Positions 15,476 to 23,733 of a DNA stretch of 64,000 nucleotides are shown piece after piece. The DNA is taken from NCBI RefSeq assembly GCF_029906645.1, contig NZ_JARYGZ010000001.1:1297208-1361207 (forward strand), written 5' to 3'. Source of the stretch: Sphingomonas oryzagri. Its GTDB lineage: Bacteria; Pseudomonadota; Alphaproteobacteria; Sphingomonadales; Sphingomonadaceae. Within the stretch, counting starts at the first letter, position 1. Each line of letters starts with the position of its first letter. Under the pieces are notes generated by a model that saw only the letters and a list, made by a program, of their open reading frames with translations, was not told where the DNA came from and searched no databases. Both the position numbers and the translations under genes were made by a program.

Positions 15476-15566
15476 TGGCTCGTAGCGGAACACCCTAACC
15501 TCATTGCCGTCCCCGGTCGGCCGCCTTCCACGAGGGCGGCCGACGCTTGTCGAGTTCTCTGAAAAG

Positions 15567-16286
15567 ATGATGTTCATGTTGCGGGCGGCAGTCGGCTTCG
15601 CGTTGATCCTTCCCACCGTCGCGGGCGCCCGCCCGCCCGTTCATGCCAAGGCGCTACCCATTCATGCGAAGGCAAGGCCGGCACCCAGCAAGCCCGCGCC
15701 CGTCATCGCCCCTTCCCCATCGGCGCAGCGGGTGATCGATTGGGTCGCCGCATCGAAGGACAATCGCTCGCTTCCCTGGGCGGTGGTCGACAAGACCAAC
15801 GCCGCGCTGTTCCTGTTCGACGCCACCGGCAAACCGCTAGGCGCAGTGCCGGTGCTGGTCGGCATCGCGAAGGGTGACGTCGCCACTCCGGGCGTCGGCA
15901 GCAAGAAGCTCGCCGATCTCGGCCCGGCCGAAAAGACCACACCGGCCGGACGCTTCCTCGCCAAATTCGGGATGCCGGTGGCGGGGCAGCGCGTACTCTG
16001 GGTGGATTACGCGACCTCGGTGGCGCTCCACCCGATCCCGAGCGATGCCGGCCCCAGGGAGCATCGGCGCGAGCGGATGCTCTCCCCCACGCCCGACGAC
16101 AATCGCATCACCTTCGGCTGCATCAACGTGCCCAAGGCCTTCTACGGCAAGGCGCTCAGCCCGGCGTTTCGCAAGAAGGGCGGCTATGTCTACGTGCTAC
16201 CCGAGACGAAGCCGCTGGAAGACGTCTTCCCCCGCCTGCGGATCCAGCCCACCGCGAATGGAGATGCGGAGAGCGTTGCGAGATAA
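15567..16286 (+). CDS. L,D-transpeptidase (YkuD)-fold protein with variant catalytic motif
   Basis: This is a 239-residue exported protein with signal MMFMLRAAVGFALILPTVAGA and an Ala/Pro/Lys linker to about residue 50. The YkuD fold follows (VVDKTNAALFLFDATGKPLG, TTPAGRF, ALHPIP). The family motif is normally SHGC; here it reads TFGCINV, with the putative nucleophile C185 kept but the adjacent histidine replaced by phenylalanine. H155 in ALHP is kept. It may still cross-link or anchor peptidoglycan, or it may be an inactive binding homologue. Several in-frame ATGs (15567, 15570, 15576) are possible starts. Its neighbour is a small coiled-coil lipoprotein. Confidence 0.75.
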   Translation: MMFMLRAAVGFALILPTVAGARPPVHAKALPIHAKARPAPSKPAPVIAPSPSAQRVIDWVAASKDNRSLPWAVVDKTNAALFLFDATGKPLGAVPVLVGIAKGDVATPGVGSKKLADLGPAEKTTPAGRFLAKFGMPVAGQRVLWVDYATSVALHPIPSDAGPREHRRERMLSPTPDDNRITFGCINVPKAFYGKALSPAFRKKGGYVYVLPETKPLEDVFPRLRIQPTANGDAESVAR

Positions 16287-16383
16287 GCGTAGCTCTCTGT
16301 CGAAAGCCGCGGATATGACATAAGGCATATCCCTTCGGCTCTCGATGGATCGCGATGTCTTCTTCCAGCACACTTCCGGCTTC

Positions 16384-17406
16384 ATGACGACCATTCGCGA
16401 TGTCGCGGCGGCTGCCGGCGTTTCCAGGGCGACCGCCGCGCGCGTGCTCGCCAATCCCGAAATGGTCGCGGAGGCGACGCGCGCCCGCGTGATGAAGTCC
16501 GTCGAGGAACTGGGTTATACCCGCAATTCGGTGGCCGCGAGCCTGCGCACCACGCGGACGGGGCGCATCATCGTCACGGTGCCGGATATCTCGAACCCCT
16601 TTTTCTCACGCGTGATCCGCGGCGTCGAGGAAGCGGCACAAAAGGCCGGCTATGCCGTGCTGCTCGGCGATACGCGCAACGAGCGGGAACGCGAGGAGCA
16701 ATATGCCGAGATGCTCAACCGGCGGGAGGCGGACGGAATCATCTTCCTCGGCCATCGGCTGCCGACGACGCTCGCCCGACTGCTGGATCGCGACGGTGCC
16801 CGCGCCCCCATCGTCAACGGCTGCGAGTTCACACCGTCGCTCGGCGTATCGAGCGCGCATATCGACAATGCCGGGGCCGCCCATGAGGTCATGCGGACGC
16901 TCTATGAGATGGGGCATCGCGACATCGCCCTCATCACCGGACCGGACGATAGCCCGCTCACCCGCGACCGACTGATCGGCGCCCGCAAGGCCGCCGAAGA
17001 TCGTGGCGCCGAAAGGCCGATTGTCGAGAGCGGGGATTTCACGATCGAATCGGGGCGGCGAGCGGGAATGTCACTGTTGACGCGCGACCGGCCGCCGACC
17101 GCGATCTTCTGCTTCAGCGACGAGATGGCAATCGGCGCGCTAGCGGCCGCGCGGTCCGCCGGCATCGCCTGCCCCCATACCATCTCGATCGTCGGCTTCG
17201 ACGACATCCAGATGGCCCGCTACGTCGATCCGCCGCTCGCCACCGTGCGCCAGCCGATGGCCGAAATCGGCCGCAGGACGGTGGAACTGCTGCTCGACAT
17301 ATTGAATGATCGGCAAGACACTCCCGTCTCCGCCACGCTGCCCCATCAGTTGGTCGTGCGCGAAAGCCTCGGCCCCGGACCGCACCTCGTCGCGTCGAAC
17401 ACCTGA
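16384..17406 (+). CDS. LacI-family repressor of the 3-keto-glycoside operon
   Basis: This is a 340-residue LacI/GalR regulator. The DNA-binding helix-turn-helix is at residues 3-25 (TIRDVAAAAGVSRATAARVLANP), with a hinge helix (AASLRTT) carrying the leucine that inserts at a central CG step. The periplasmic-binding-like effector domain starts near residue 60. I chose the ATG that starts MTTIRDV; earlier residues are not family-like. It lies 168 bases upstream of the catabolic operon on the same strand, with a 16-base perfect palindrome centred on CG in between. It is therefore very likely the local repressor, relieved by a sugar derivative. Confidence 0.92.
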   Translation: MTTIRDVAAAAGVSRATAARVLANPEMVAEATRARVMKSVEELGYTRNSVAASLRTTRTGRIIVTVPDISNPFFSRVIRGVEEAAQKAGYAVLLGDTRNEREREEQYAEMLNRREADGIIFLGHRLPTTLARLLDRDGARAPIVNGCEFTPSLGVSSAHIDNAGAAHEVMRTLYEMGHRDIALITGPDDSPLTRDRLIGARKAAEDRGAERPIVESGDFTIESGRRAGMSLLTRDRPPTAIFCFSDEMAIGALAAARSAGIACPHTISIVGFDDIQMARYVDPPLATVRQPMAEIGRRTVELLLDILNDRQDTPVSATLPHQLVVRESLGPGPHLVASNT

Positions 17407-17442
17407 CCCGCTCTTTTCGATTTTAAATTTCCGAATTCGATA

Positions 17443-17486
17443 TTGCCCCTTGCAATGAGATCGATCTCATGGTTGGTAAGGGGCAA
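17443..17486. promoter_or_regulatory. LacI operator nested in a long inverted repeat
   Basis: The core ATGAGATCGATCTCAT (17455-17470) is a perfect 16-base palindrome centred on CG, as expected for a LacI-family operator. It is flanked by a second perfect repeat, TTGCCCCTT (17443-17451) and AAGGGGCAA (17478-17486). The transcript could form a long hairpin. Confidence 0.7.
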
Positions 17487-17574
17487 GAGCGACGCTCACG
17501 CTTTCGGGCTGTGACAACGATCGCCGGATGAGAGACGGGCGGGCACTGCCTCGCCCTGGGAGGGTGCGCCGGGA

Positions 17575-18801
17575 ATGGTGAAGCTGCGTCTGTCGATCAT
17601 GATGTTCGCGCAATATTTTGCGTGGGGCGTCTGGCTCGTGCCGCTCGGCACCTACATGAGCAAGGGGCTCGGCTTCGACACGATCATCGGTGCGGCTTAC
17701 GGCATGGTCGGCATCGCCACCGTGCTCTCCACCCTGTTTGTCGGCATGATCGCGGACCGTTTCATGGCGGCCGAGAAACTGCTCGGCATCCTTTCGATCT
17801 GTGCCGGTGCGGCACTCTTCTGGGTATCGACCGTCACCGCGTCGCCTTCCCTGTTCCTGTTCGGTCTGCTCCTCCACTTCCTGTTCTACGCCTCCACCAT
17901 CCCGCTCGCGACGGCGATCGCCTTCAACGCGATCGGCGACATCGGCCGCGAGTTTCCGGCGGTGCGGGTGTGGGGCACGATCGGCTGGATCGTTGCCGGG
18001 CTGCTCGTCGGCCTGATCGCCGGCGCGGCGCAGACCGCGCTGCCGATGCGGATGGCGGCGGGCGTCTATCTGGCACTCGGCCTCTACGCCTTCACTCTGC
18101 CCGCCACACCGCCCCGCGCACGCGGCCGCGTGGTCAGTATCTCGGCGATCTTCGGGCTGGATGTGATCCTGCGCCATCGCGAGGCGGCCTTCTGGATCTT
18201 CATCGCCTGCACGCTGGCGCTGATGATCCCGCGCAGCTTCTATGACACCTATGCCAACGCCTTCTTCGCCGACAAGGATCTGCACCTGAGCCTGTTCGGC
18301 AAGCGGATCGAGGCGACCGGCATCCAGACCGCCGGGCAGATCTTCGAATCCCTGATCCTGATCAGCCTGCCCTTCCTGCTCGGCCGGCTCGGCATCAAGC
18401 GCGTGCTGGTGATCGGGATGGGCGCATGGGCGGTGCGCTTCCTTTTGTTCGGCTTCGGTTATCATGGCGCGACGGCCATCATGCCGATGGTGCTGCTCGG
18501 CATCATCATCCACGGCGTGTGCTACGATTTCCTGATCGTCTCCGGCCAGATCTACGTTGATCGCAAATTCGATGCGGAGGCACGGTCTCGCGCGCAATCC
18601 TTCTTCAACCTGATCACGCAGGGGATCGGCATCGTCATCGGATCGAATATCGCGGGCGTGGTGTACGGCGCGAACATCGGCACCGATGGCGTCCATGACT
18701 GGCGCGCGATCTGGATCGTGCCGGCGGTGATCGCCTTTATAGCGATGCTGCTCTTCGCCCTCACCTTCCGCGAGAAGATCGCCGAGGCGCCCGCCGCATG
18801 A
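17575..18801 (+). CDS. MFS nucleoside/sugar:H+ symporter-like importer
   Basis: This is a 408-residue transporter with about twelve membrane helices. It resembles the nucleoside:H+ symporter branch of the major facilitator superfamily (NupG/XapB-like): MMFAQYFAWGVWLVPLGTYM at the N-terminus, GMIADRFMAAEK as the loop 2-3 motif, and VRVWGTIGWIVAGLLVG in helix 5. In carbohydrate operons such members are thought to import sugars or sugar derivatives. It is the first gene of the ten-gene operon, directly after the LacI operator, and overlaps the next gene by four bases (ATGA). The substrate is probably a product of the periplasmic 3-oxidation steps encoded downstream; that is inference. Confidence 0.85.
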   Translation: MVKLRLSIMMFAQYFAWGVWLVPLGTYMSKGLGFDTIIGAAYGMVGIATVLSTLFVGMIADRFMAAEKLLGILSICAGAALFWVSTVTASPSLFLFGLLLHFLFYASTIPLATAIAFNAIGDIGREFPAVRVWGTIGWIVAGLLVGLIAGAAQTALPMRMAAGVYLALGLYAFTLPATPPRARGRVVSISAIFGLDVILRHREAAFWIFIACTLALMIPRSFYDTYANAFFADKDLHLSLFGKRIEATGIQTAGQIFESLILISLPFLLGRLGIKRVLVIGMGAWAVRFLLFGFGYHGATAIMPMVLLGIIIHGVCYDFLIVSGQIYVDRKFDAEARSRAQSFFNLITQGIGIVIGSNIAGVVYGANIGTDGVHDWRAIWIVPAVIAFIAMLLFALTFREKIAEAPAA

Positions 18802-19940
18802 CGCAGCGTCCTCTCCGGCTCGGCCTGCTCGGCGGCGGACCGGGCAGCTTCATCGGCGCGGTGCACCGCATGGCCGCCGGCCTCGATGGCCGCTTTACGC
18901 TCGTCGCGGGCGCGTTCAGCCGCAGCCTCGACAAGTCGCGGGCGCAGGCAGAGCGCTGGGGTGTTGCAACCGATCGCGCCTATGACGGCATAGAGGCGAT
19001 GCTCGCCAGCGAGCAGGCGCGCGAGAACGGCATAGAGGCGATTGCGATCGCCACGCCCAATGACAGCCATTTCGCCATCGCCAAGGCAGCGCTGGAGGCC
19101 GGCCTCCCTGTCATCTGCGACAAGCCGATGACCGCGACCCTCGCCGAGGCCGAGGCACTGGCGCCGATCGTCGCGGCGAGCCGCCAGCCCTTCGCGCTGA
19201 CCTACACCTACACCGGCTACGCGATGATCCGCGAGGCGCGCGCCCGCGTCGCGGCCGGCGCGATCGGCCGCGTCCGCAAGATCACGGTCGATTATCCGCA
19301 GGGCTGGCTCTCCGATGCGATCGAGGGCGAGAATATGCAGGCGGGCTGGCGCACCGACCCTGCCCGCGCCGGTGCGGGCGGCGCGATCGGCGATATCGGC
19401 GTCCACGCCTTCCAGCTCGCCGAATATGTCAGCGGCTTGCAGGCGAGCGAACTGGTTGCCGACCTGCCGCGTGTCGTGCCGGGGCGCAGGCTCGACGATG
19501 ACTGCAACATCCTGCTGCGCTTCGCAGGTGATGTGCCCGGCGTGCTCACCGCTTCGCAGATTGCAACGGGCGAGCGCAATGGCCTCAGGCTGCGCATCTA
19601 CGGCGACAAGGGCGGCCTCGAATGGTGCCACGACGCGCCGGGCGACCTGGTCCTGCGCTGGCCGGATGCGCGCAGCGAGATCTTCCATGCCGGCGCGCCA
19701 ACCCTCAGCCCCGACGCCCAGCGCGCGATCCGCCTTCCGAGCGGCCACCCGGAAGGCTTCATCGAGGCGTTTGCCACACTCTATTCCGATTTCGCTGACG
19801 CGATCCATGGCATATCCGGCCGGCTCGACACGGTGCTGCCGGGCATCCGCGATGGCCTGCGCTCGATGCGCTTCGTCGGCTGCGCCGTCCGCTCGCACGA
19901 CGCCCGCGCGTGGCTGCCCTTCCCCGGAGACCCCGCATGA
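18798..19940 (+). CDS. Cytoplasmic Gfo/Idh/MocA-family oxidoreductase
   Basis: This is a 380-residue NAD(P)-dependent sugar oxidoreductase. The Rossmann motif GLLGGGPGSFIG lies near the N-terminus, the family block CDKPMTATLAEAE carries the catalytic-type lysine, and GGAIGDIGVHAFQLAEY fits the C-terminal alpha/beta domain. No signal peptide is seen, unlike the paralogue at 25426-26832, so this copy acts in the cytoplasm. It overlaps both neighbours by four bases, giving strict co-expression with the MFS importer and the TIM-barrel enzyme. A role in reducing or oxidising C3 of an imported 3-keto-sugar is inferred. Confidence 0.88.
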   Translation: MTQRPLRLGLLGGGPGSFIGAVHRMAAGLDGRFTLVAGAFSRSLDKSRAQAERWGVATDRAYDGIEAMLASEQARENGIEAIAIATPNDSHFAIAKAALEAGLPVICDKPMTATLAEAEALAPIVAASRQPFALTYTYTGYAMIREARARVAAGAIGRVRKITVDYPQGWLSDAIEGENMQAGWRTDPARAGAGGAIGDIGVHAFQLAEYVSGLQASELVADLPRVVPGRRLDDDCNILLRFAGDVPGVLTASQIATGERNGLRLRIYGDKGGLEWCHDAPGDLVLRWPDARSEIFHAGAPTLSPDAQRAIRLPSGHPEGFIEAFATLYSDFADAIHGISGRLDTVLPGIRDGLRSMRFVGCAVRSHDARAWLPFPGDPA

Positions 19941-21022
19941 AGACGATCAAGGGCCCCGGCATCTTCCTCGCCCAGTTCCTCGGCGACGAAGCGCCCTACG
20001 ACACGCTCGACCATCTCGCCGAATGGGCCGCGGGCCTCGGCTACAAGGCGGTGCAGATCCCCTGCACGCCCAAGCTGATCGACCTCGAGACCGCCGCCGA
20101 GAGCCAATCCTATTGCGACGATCTGCGCGGCCGGCTCGACAAGCACGGCATCGCCGTCAGCGAGCTTTCAACCCACTTGCAGGGCCAGCTGGTCGCCGTG
20201 CATCCCGCTTATGACAACCTGTTCGACGGCTTTGCGGCCGAGCATGTGCGCGGCAAGCCGGCCGAGCGACAGGCCTGGGCGGTGGAGCAGGTGAAGCTCG
20301 CCGCGCGCGCCAGCCGCAGGCTCGGCCTAGACGCGCATGCCACCTTCTCCGGCGCGCTGGCATGGCCCTATGTCTATCCTTGGCCCCAGCGGCCCGCCGG
20401 TTTGATCGACGAGGCCTTCGCCGAACTCGGCAAGCGCTGGCGCCCGATCCTCGACGCGTTCGAGGAGCAGGGCGTCGATTGTGCGTTCGAGATCCATCCG
20501 GGCGAGGACCTGCACGACGGCGCCACCTTCGAGCGCTTCCTCGATACCGTCGATCAGCACCTTCGCGCGCGCATCCTTTACGACCCGAGCCATTTCGTGC
20601 TGCAGCAGCTCGATTATCTGGCCTTCATCGACATCTATCACGACCGGATCAGCTGCTTCCACGTCAAGGATGCCGAGTTCCGGCCGACCGGTCGCTCCGG
20701 CGTCTATGGCGGTTACCAAAGCTGGGTGGACCGCCCTGGCCGCTTCCGCTCGCTCGGCGACGGGCAGGTCGATTTCGGCGCGATCTTCTCGAAGATGGCG
20801 GCCTATGACTATCGCGGTTGGGCCGTGCTCGAATGGGAGTGCGCGCTGAAACATCCGGAGGACGGCGCGCGCGAAGGCGCCCCCTTCATCCGCGATCACA
20901 TCATCCGCGTCACGCCCCACGCCTTCGACGATTTCGCGGCGAGCCGTACCGATCGCGCCGCCAACCGCAGGATTCTCGGCCTTCCGCCGGAGCATCAAGG
21001 ATCACGAGGAGAGTTTCAATGA
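19937..21022 (+). CDS. Cytoplasmic sugar phosphate isomerase/epimerase-like TIM barrel
   Basis: This is a 361-residue protein of the xylose isomerase-like TIM-barrel family. Metal-site segments are visible: AFEIHPGEDLHD, YDPSHFVLQQLD, CFHVKDAEF and AVLEWECAL, giving a Glu, Asp, His, Glu set. It has no signal peptide. The start is the ATG that overlaps the previous stop (ATGA); a longer upstream frame would intrude into the Gfo/Idh gene. Family members isomerise, epimerise or dehydrate sugars and keto sugars. Next to a Gfo/Idh enzyme in a catabolic operon it may work on an imported 3-keto-sugar. Confidence 0.85.
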   Translation: MKTIKGPGIFLAQFLGDEAPYDTLDHLAEWAAGLGYKAVQIPCTPKLIDLETAAESQSYCDDLRGRLDKHGIAVSELSTHLQGQLVAVHPAYDNLFDGFAAEHVRGKPAERQAWAVEQVKLAARASRRLGLDAHATFSGALAWPYVYPWPQRPAGLIDEAFAELGKRWRPILDAFEEQGVDCAFEIHPGEDLHDGATFERFLDTVDQHLRARILYDPSHFVLQQLDYLAFIDIYHDRISCFHVKDAEFRPTGRSGVYGGYQSWVDRPGRFRSLGDGQVDFGAIFSKMAAYDYRGWAVLEWECALKHPEDGAREGAPFIRDHIIRVTPHAFDDFAASRTDRAANRRILGLPPEHQGSRGEFQ

Positions 21023-21384
21023 AGCCAGTCCACGGTTTCGTTGCCGTTGTGGCGATCACGCTCGCCGCGCCAGCCGTTGCGCAGGATGCCGGCGCGCAGG
21101 CTTTCGGCATGTGCAAGGCCTGCCACACGATCGACAAAGGCGGGCGCAACGGCGTCGGCCCAAATCTTTCAGGTCTGTTCGGTCGCAAGGCGGGATCGGT
21201 CGCCGGGTTCAATTACTCCCCCGCGATGAAGACCTCGGGCATCGTCTGGGACGAGAAGACGCTCGCCGACTTCCTCGCATCGCCCGGCAAGAAGGTTCCG
21301 GGCACGAAGATGCCGATCAGCGTGTCCGATCCCGCCAAGCGCGCGGCGCTCGTCGCCTATCTCAAGACCGCGACGGTGAAGTAA
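21019..21384 (+). CDS. Periplasmic class I cytochrome c
   Basis: This is a 121-residue c-type cytochrome with signal MKPVHGFVAVVAITLAAPAVAQ. The haem-attachment motif CKACH is at residues 32-36, and the likely axial methionine is in GTKMPIS. The fold follows the mitochondrial/c550 type (GPNLSGLFGRKAGS, FNYSPAMK). Its ATG overlaps the stop of the TIM-barrel gene. A lone soluble cytochrome inside a sugar operon is best explained as the electron acceptor of the GMC dehydrogenase encoded 2.3 kb downstream, passing electrons to the respiratory chain. Confidence 0.92.
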   Translation: MKPVHGFVAVVAITLAAPAVAQDAGAQAFGMCKACHTIDKGGRNGVGPNLSGLFGRKAGSVAGFNYSPAMKTSGIVWDEKTLADFLASPGKKVPGTKMPISVSDPAKRAALVAYLKTATVK

Positions 21385-21388
21385 GGCA

Positions 21389-22300
21389 ATGGGCCCCTCG
21401 CGGCGATCCGTTCTGGCCGGCACGCTCGCCGGGATCGGCACGGCGGCGATTGCGACGAGCGGTCGCGCCGCCAGCAACGCCGCGCGCTTCTCGCTCAAGT
21501 TCGCGCCGCACGAAGGCAGTTTCGCCAGCCGTGGCGGAGTGATCGAGCAGATCGCCTACGCCGCCGATCAGGGTTTCACGGCGTGGGAGGATAACGAGGC
21601 GACGTCGCGCCCCGTCGCCCAGCAGGAGGCGATGGCGAAGGCTTTTCGCCAGCGCGGCATGACGATGGGCGTGCTGGTCGCGAGCATGCCGAAATGGAGC
21701 CAGTACCGCCCGCTGCTCGGTTCCGGCGATCGGACGGAGCAGGATGCGATGCTCGCCGATATCCGGGCTTCGATCGATGTCGCCAAACGGTTCGACGCGC
21801 GATGGATGACGGTGGTCACGGGGTTCATGGACCCGAAGGTGCCGGTCGACATCCAGACGGCGCGGATCATCGAAGTGATGCGCCGCGCGGGCGACATTGC
21901 CGCGCAGCATGATGTCGTGCTGGTGATGGAGCCGCTCAACACCATCACCAACCACCCGAACATCTTCATGCGCACGATCCCCCAGGGGTTCGCGGTCGCC
22001 ACGGCGGTGAACAATCCCTCGGTCAAGGTGCTGGCCGATCTCTATCACGCACAGATTCAAGCCGGGAACCTGATCCCGACGCTGGACAGCTGCTGGGACG
22101 AGATCGCCTACATCCAGTTCGGCGACAATCCTGGGCGGCTGGAGCCGGGCACCGGCGAGATCAACTATCACAACATCGTGCGCTGGCTGAAGGCACGCCG
22201 CTATGCCGGGGTGATCGGCATGGAGCATGGCAATTCGCTCGACGGGCGGGCCGGCGAGGATCGTCTGATCGCCGCCTACCGCGCGATCGACGCGGCATGA
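21389..22300 (+). CDS. Exported hydroxypyruvate isomerase-like TIM barrel
   Basis: This is a 303-residue protein with a twin-arginine-type signal (PSRRSVLAGTLAGIGTAAIATSGRA). The barrel carries Hyi-like metal and substrate segments: VMEPLNT, VLADLYHAQIQAGN, QFGDNPGRLEPGTGEINYHN and GMEHGNS. Cytoplasmic hydroxypyruvate isomerases share these motifs, but this copy is predicted to be exported, so it probably acts on a periplasmic keto-sugar rather than hydroxypyruvate. It follows the cytochrome gene by four bases. Confidence 0.85.
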   Translation: MGPSRRSVLAGTLAGIGTAAIATSGRAASNAARFSLKFAPHEGSFASRGGVIEQIAYAADQGFTAWEDNEATSRPVAQQEAMAKAFRQRGMTMGVLVASMPKWSQYRPLLGSGDRTEQDAMLADIRASIDVAKRFDARWMTVVTGFMDPKVPVDIQTARIIEVMRRAGDIAAQHDVVLVMEPLNTITNHPNIFMRTIPQGFAVATAVNNPSVKVLADLYHAQIQAGNLIPTLDSCWDEIAYIQFGDNPGRLEPGTGEINYHNIVRWLKARRYAGVIGMEHGNSLDGRAGEDRLIAAYRAIDAA

Positions 22301-22313
22301 GAGAGGACCGGAG

Positions 22314-22883
22314 ATGATCGACCGCAGGCACGCGCTGGCCGGCATGGCGGCACTGTTCGCCGCGCCGCTGTTCGCGCCCATCGCCCGCGCGGCAGGCCTT
22401 GCCGGGCCGGCGACGCGCCCGGTGGTGAGCGAGGGGGCGCCCAGCGTGCAGGTGTTCACACCCGCCCAGCACACGCTGATGACGCAGCTGAGCGAGCGCA
22501 TCCTGCCCACCACCGATACGCCCGGCGCGATCGCCGCCGGCGTGCCCGCCTACATAGCGAAACTGCTCGCCGATTGGGCGCTCCCCGCCGAGCGCATTCC
22601 CATCCTCGCCGGTCTCGACGCGATCGAGGCGAAGAGCCAGCAGGATTACAAGATTTCCGCGACGCAAGCCTCGCCGGACCAGCAGGACGCTCTGCTCACC
22701 GCCGCGATGAACGCACAATTCGCGGGTGGTGCCGCCTTCTTCGAAGCGTTCCGCCAGCTCGTGATCACCGGCTACTACACGTCCGAGATCGGGATGACGC
22801 AGGAGCAGGAATATCTGCCCGTCCCCGGAGAGTATCACGGCGACTATCTCTATTCCAAGGTCAACAAGGTCTACACGGCATGA
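22314..22883 (+). CDS. Tat-signal small subunit of a GMC dehydrogenase (gluconate 2-dehydrogenase subunit 3 family)
   Basis: This is a 189-residue protein with a twin-arginine signal (MIDRRHALAGMAALFAAPLFA) and a helical mature domain typical of gluconate 2-dehydrogenase subunit 3 (QHTLMTQLSERILPTTDTPGA, FFEAFRQLVITGYYTSE, and YLPVPGEYHGDY near the end). In bacterial FAD glucose dehydrogenases the equivalent gamma subunit carries the Tat signal and takes the signal-less catalytic subunit across the membrane. The GMC protein encoded downstream has no signal peptide, so this protein is its likely export partner. It overlaps the next gene by four bases. Confidence 0.85.
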   Translation: MIDRRHALAGMAALFAAPLFAPIARAAGLAGPATRPVVSEGAPSVQVFTPAQHTLMTQLSERILPTTDTPGAIAAGVPAYIAKLLADWALPAERIPILAGLDAIEAKSQQDYKISATQASPDQQDALLTAAMNAQFAGGAAFFEAFRQLVITGYYTSEIGMTQEQEYLPVPGEYHGDYLYSKVNKVYTA

Positions 22884-23716
22884 TGATGAACCGACGCGCT
22901 TTCGTCGCGAGCGCGGGTGCGCTCGCGGCTGCCTCCACGTTCGGCGGGATCGCCCGCGCCGCGCAGATCCGCAAGATCGGCCTCCAGCTCTATACGGTGC
23001 GCGAGATCTTCCAGAGCGATCCGGTCGGCACGCTCGAGAAGGTGGCGCGCATCGGCTACCGCGAGGTCGAATATGGCGGCGGCAATTACGACACCATGGA
23101 TCACGCGCTGCTGCGCAAAACCATGGACCGGCTGCACCTGACTTCGCCGTCGCTCCACATCCCGTACGACACCCTGCTCAACAGGTTCGGCGATGCGGTG
23201 AAGATGGCGAAGACGCTCGGCGCCGACACCATCGTCGTCCCGTGGCTACCGGAGGAGCTGCGATCCGAAACCGCATTCGCCGGGGTCGTGGAAAACGTGA
23301 ACCGTTTCGCGAAGCAGGCGCGCGGTGCGGGCCTCGGCCTCGCCTACCACAATCATGATTTCGAGTTCCTCAACCGGTCGGGCAACGGAACGCTCTATGA
23401 CAAGCTGGTCGACGGCACCGATCCGTCGCTGGTGAAGCTGGAGCTCGATCTCTATTGGGCGGTCCATGCCGGGCAGGACGCCGGCAAGCTGATCGATCGG
23501 CTCGGCACCCGGCTCTATGCCTTCCATGCCAAGGACATGAAGGCGGATCGTTCGATGGCCGCCGTCGGCACCGGCACGATCGACTTCGCCGCCCTCTTCA
23601 AGCGACCGGGTGCAGCGAAGGTGCAGCATTTCTACGTCGAGAATGACGAGGCGCAGGCGCCCTACCTCCCCGACATCACGACCAGCTTCAAGAATCTGCG
23701 CGCGCTGCGCTTCTGA
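22880..23716 (+). CDS. Exported sugar phosphate isomerase/epimerase-like TIM barrel
   Basis: This is a 278-residue xylose isomerase-like protein with a twin-arginine signal (MNRRAFVASAGALAAASTFGGIARA). Metal-site segments are VEYGG, YHNHDFEF, LELDLYWAVHAG, AFHAKDM and YVENDEA. It is a distant paralogue of the two other barrels in the operon and is predicted to be periplasmic. Three ATGs in a row (22880, 22883, 22886) are possible starts; the first overlaps the stop of the subunit-3 gene. Beta-elimination, hydration or epimerisation of a 3-keto-glycoside is a possible role, inferred from the neighbours. Confidence 0.85.
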   Translation: MMMNRRAFVASAGALAAASTFGGIARAAQIRKIGLQLYTVREIFQSDPVGTLEKVARIGYREVEYGGGNYDTMDHALLRKTMDRLHLTSPSLHIPYDTLLNRFGDAVKMAKTLGADTIVVPWLPEELRSETAFAGVVENVNRFAKQARGAGLGLAYHNHDFEFLNRSGNGTLYDKLVDGTDPSLVKLELDLYWAVHAGQDAGKLIDRLGTRLYAFHAKDMKADRSMAAVGTGTIDFAALFKRPGAAKVQHFYVENDEAQAPYLPDITTSFKNLRALRF

Positions 23717-23733
23717 TCGCGGAAGGCTATCCC

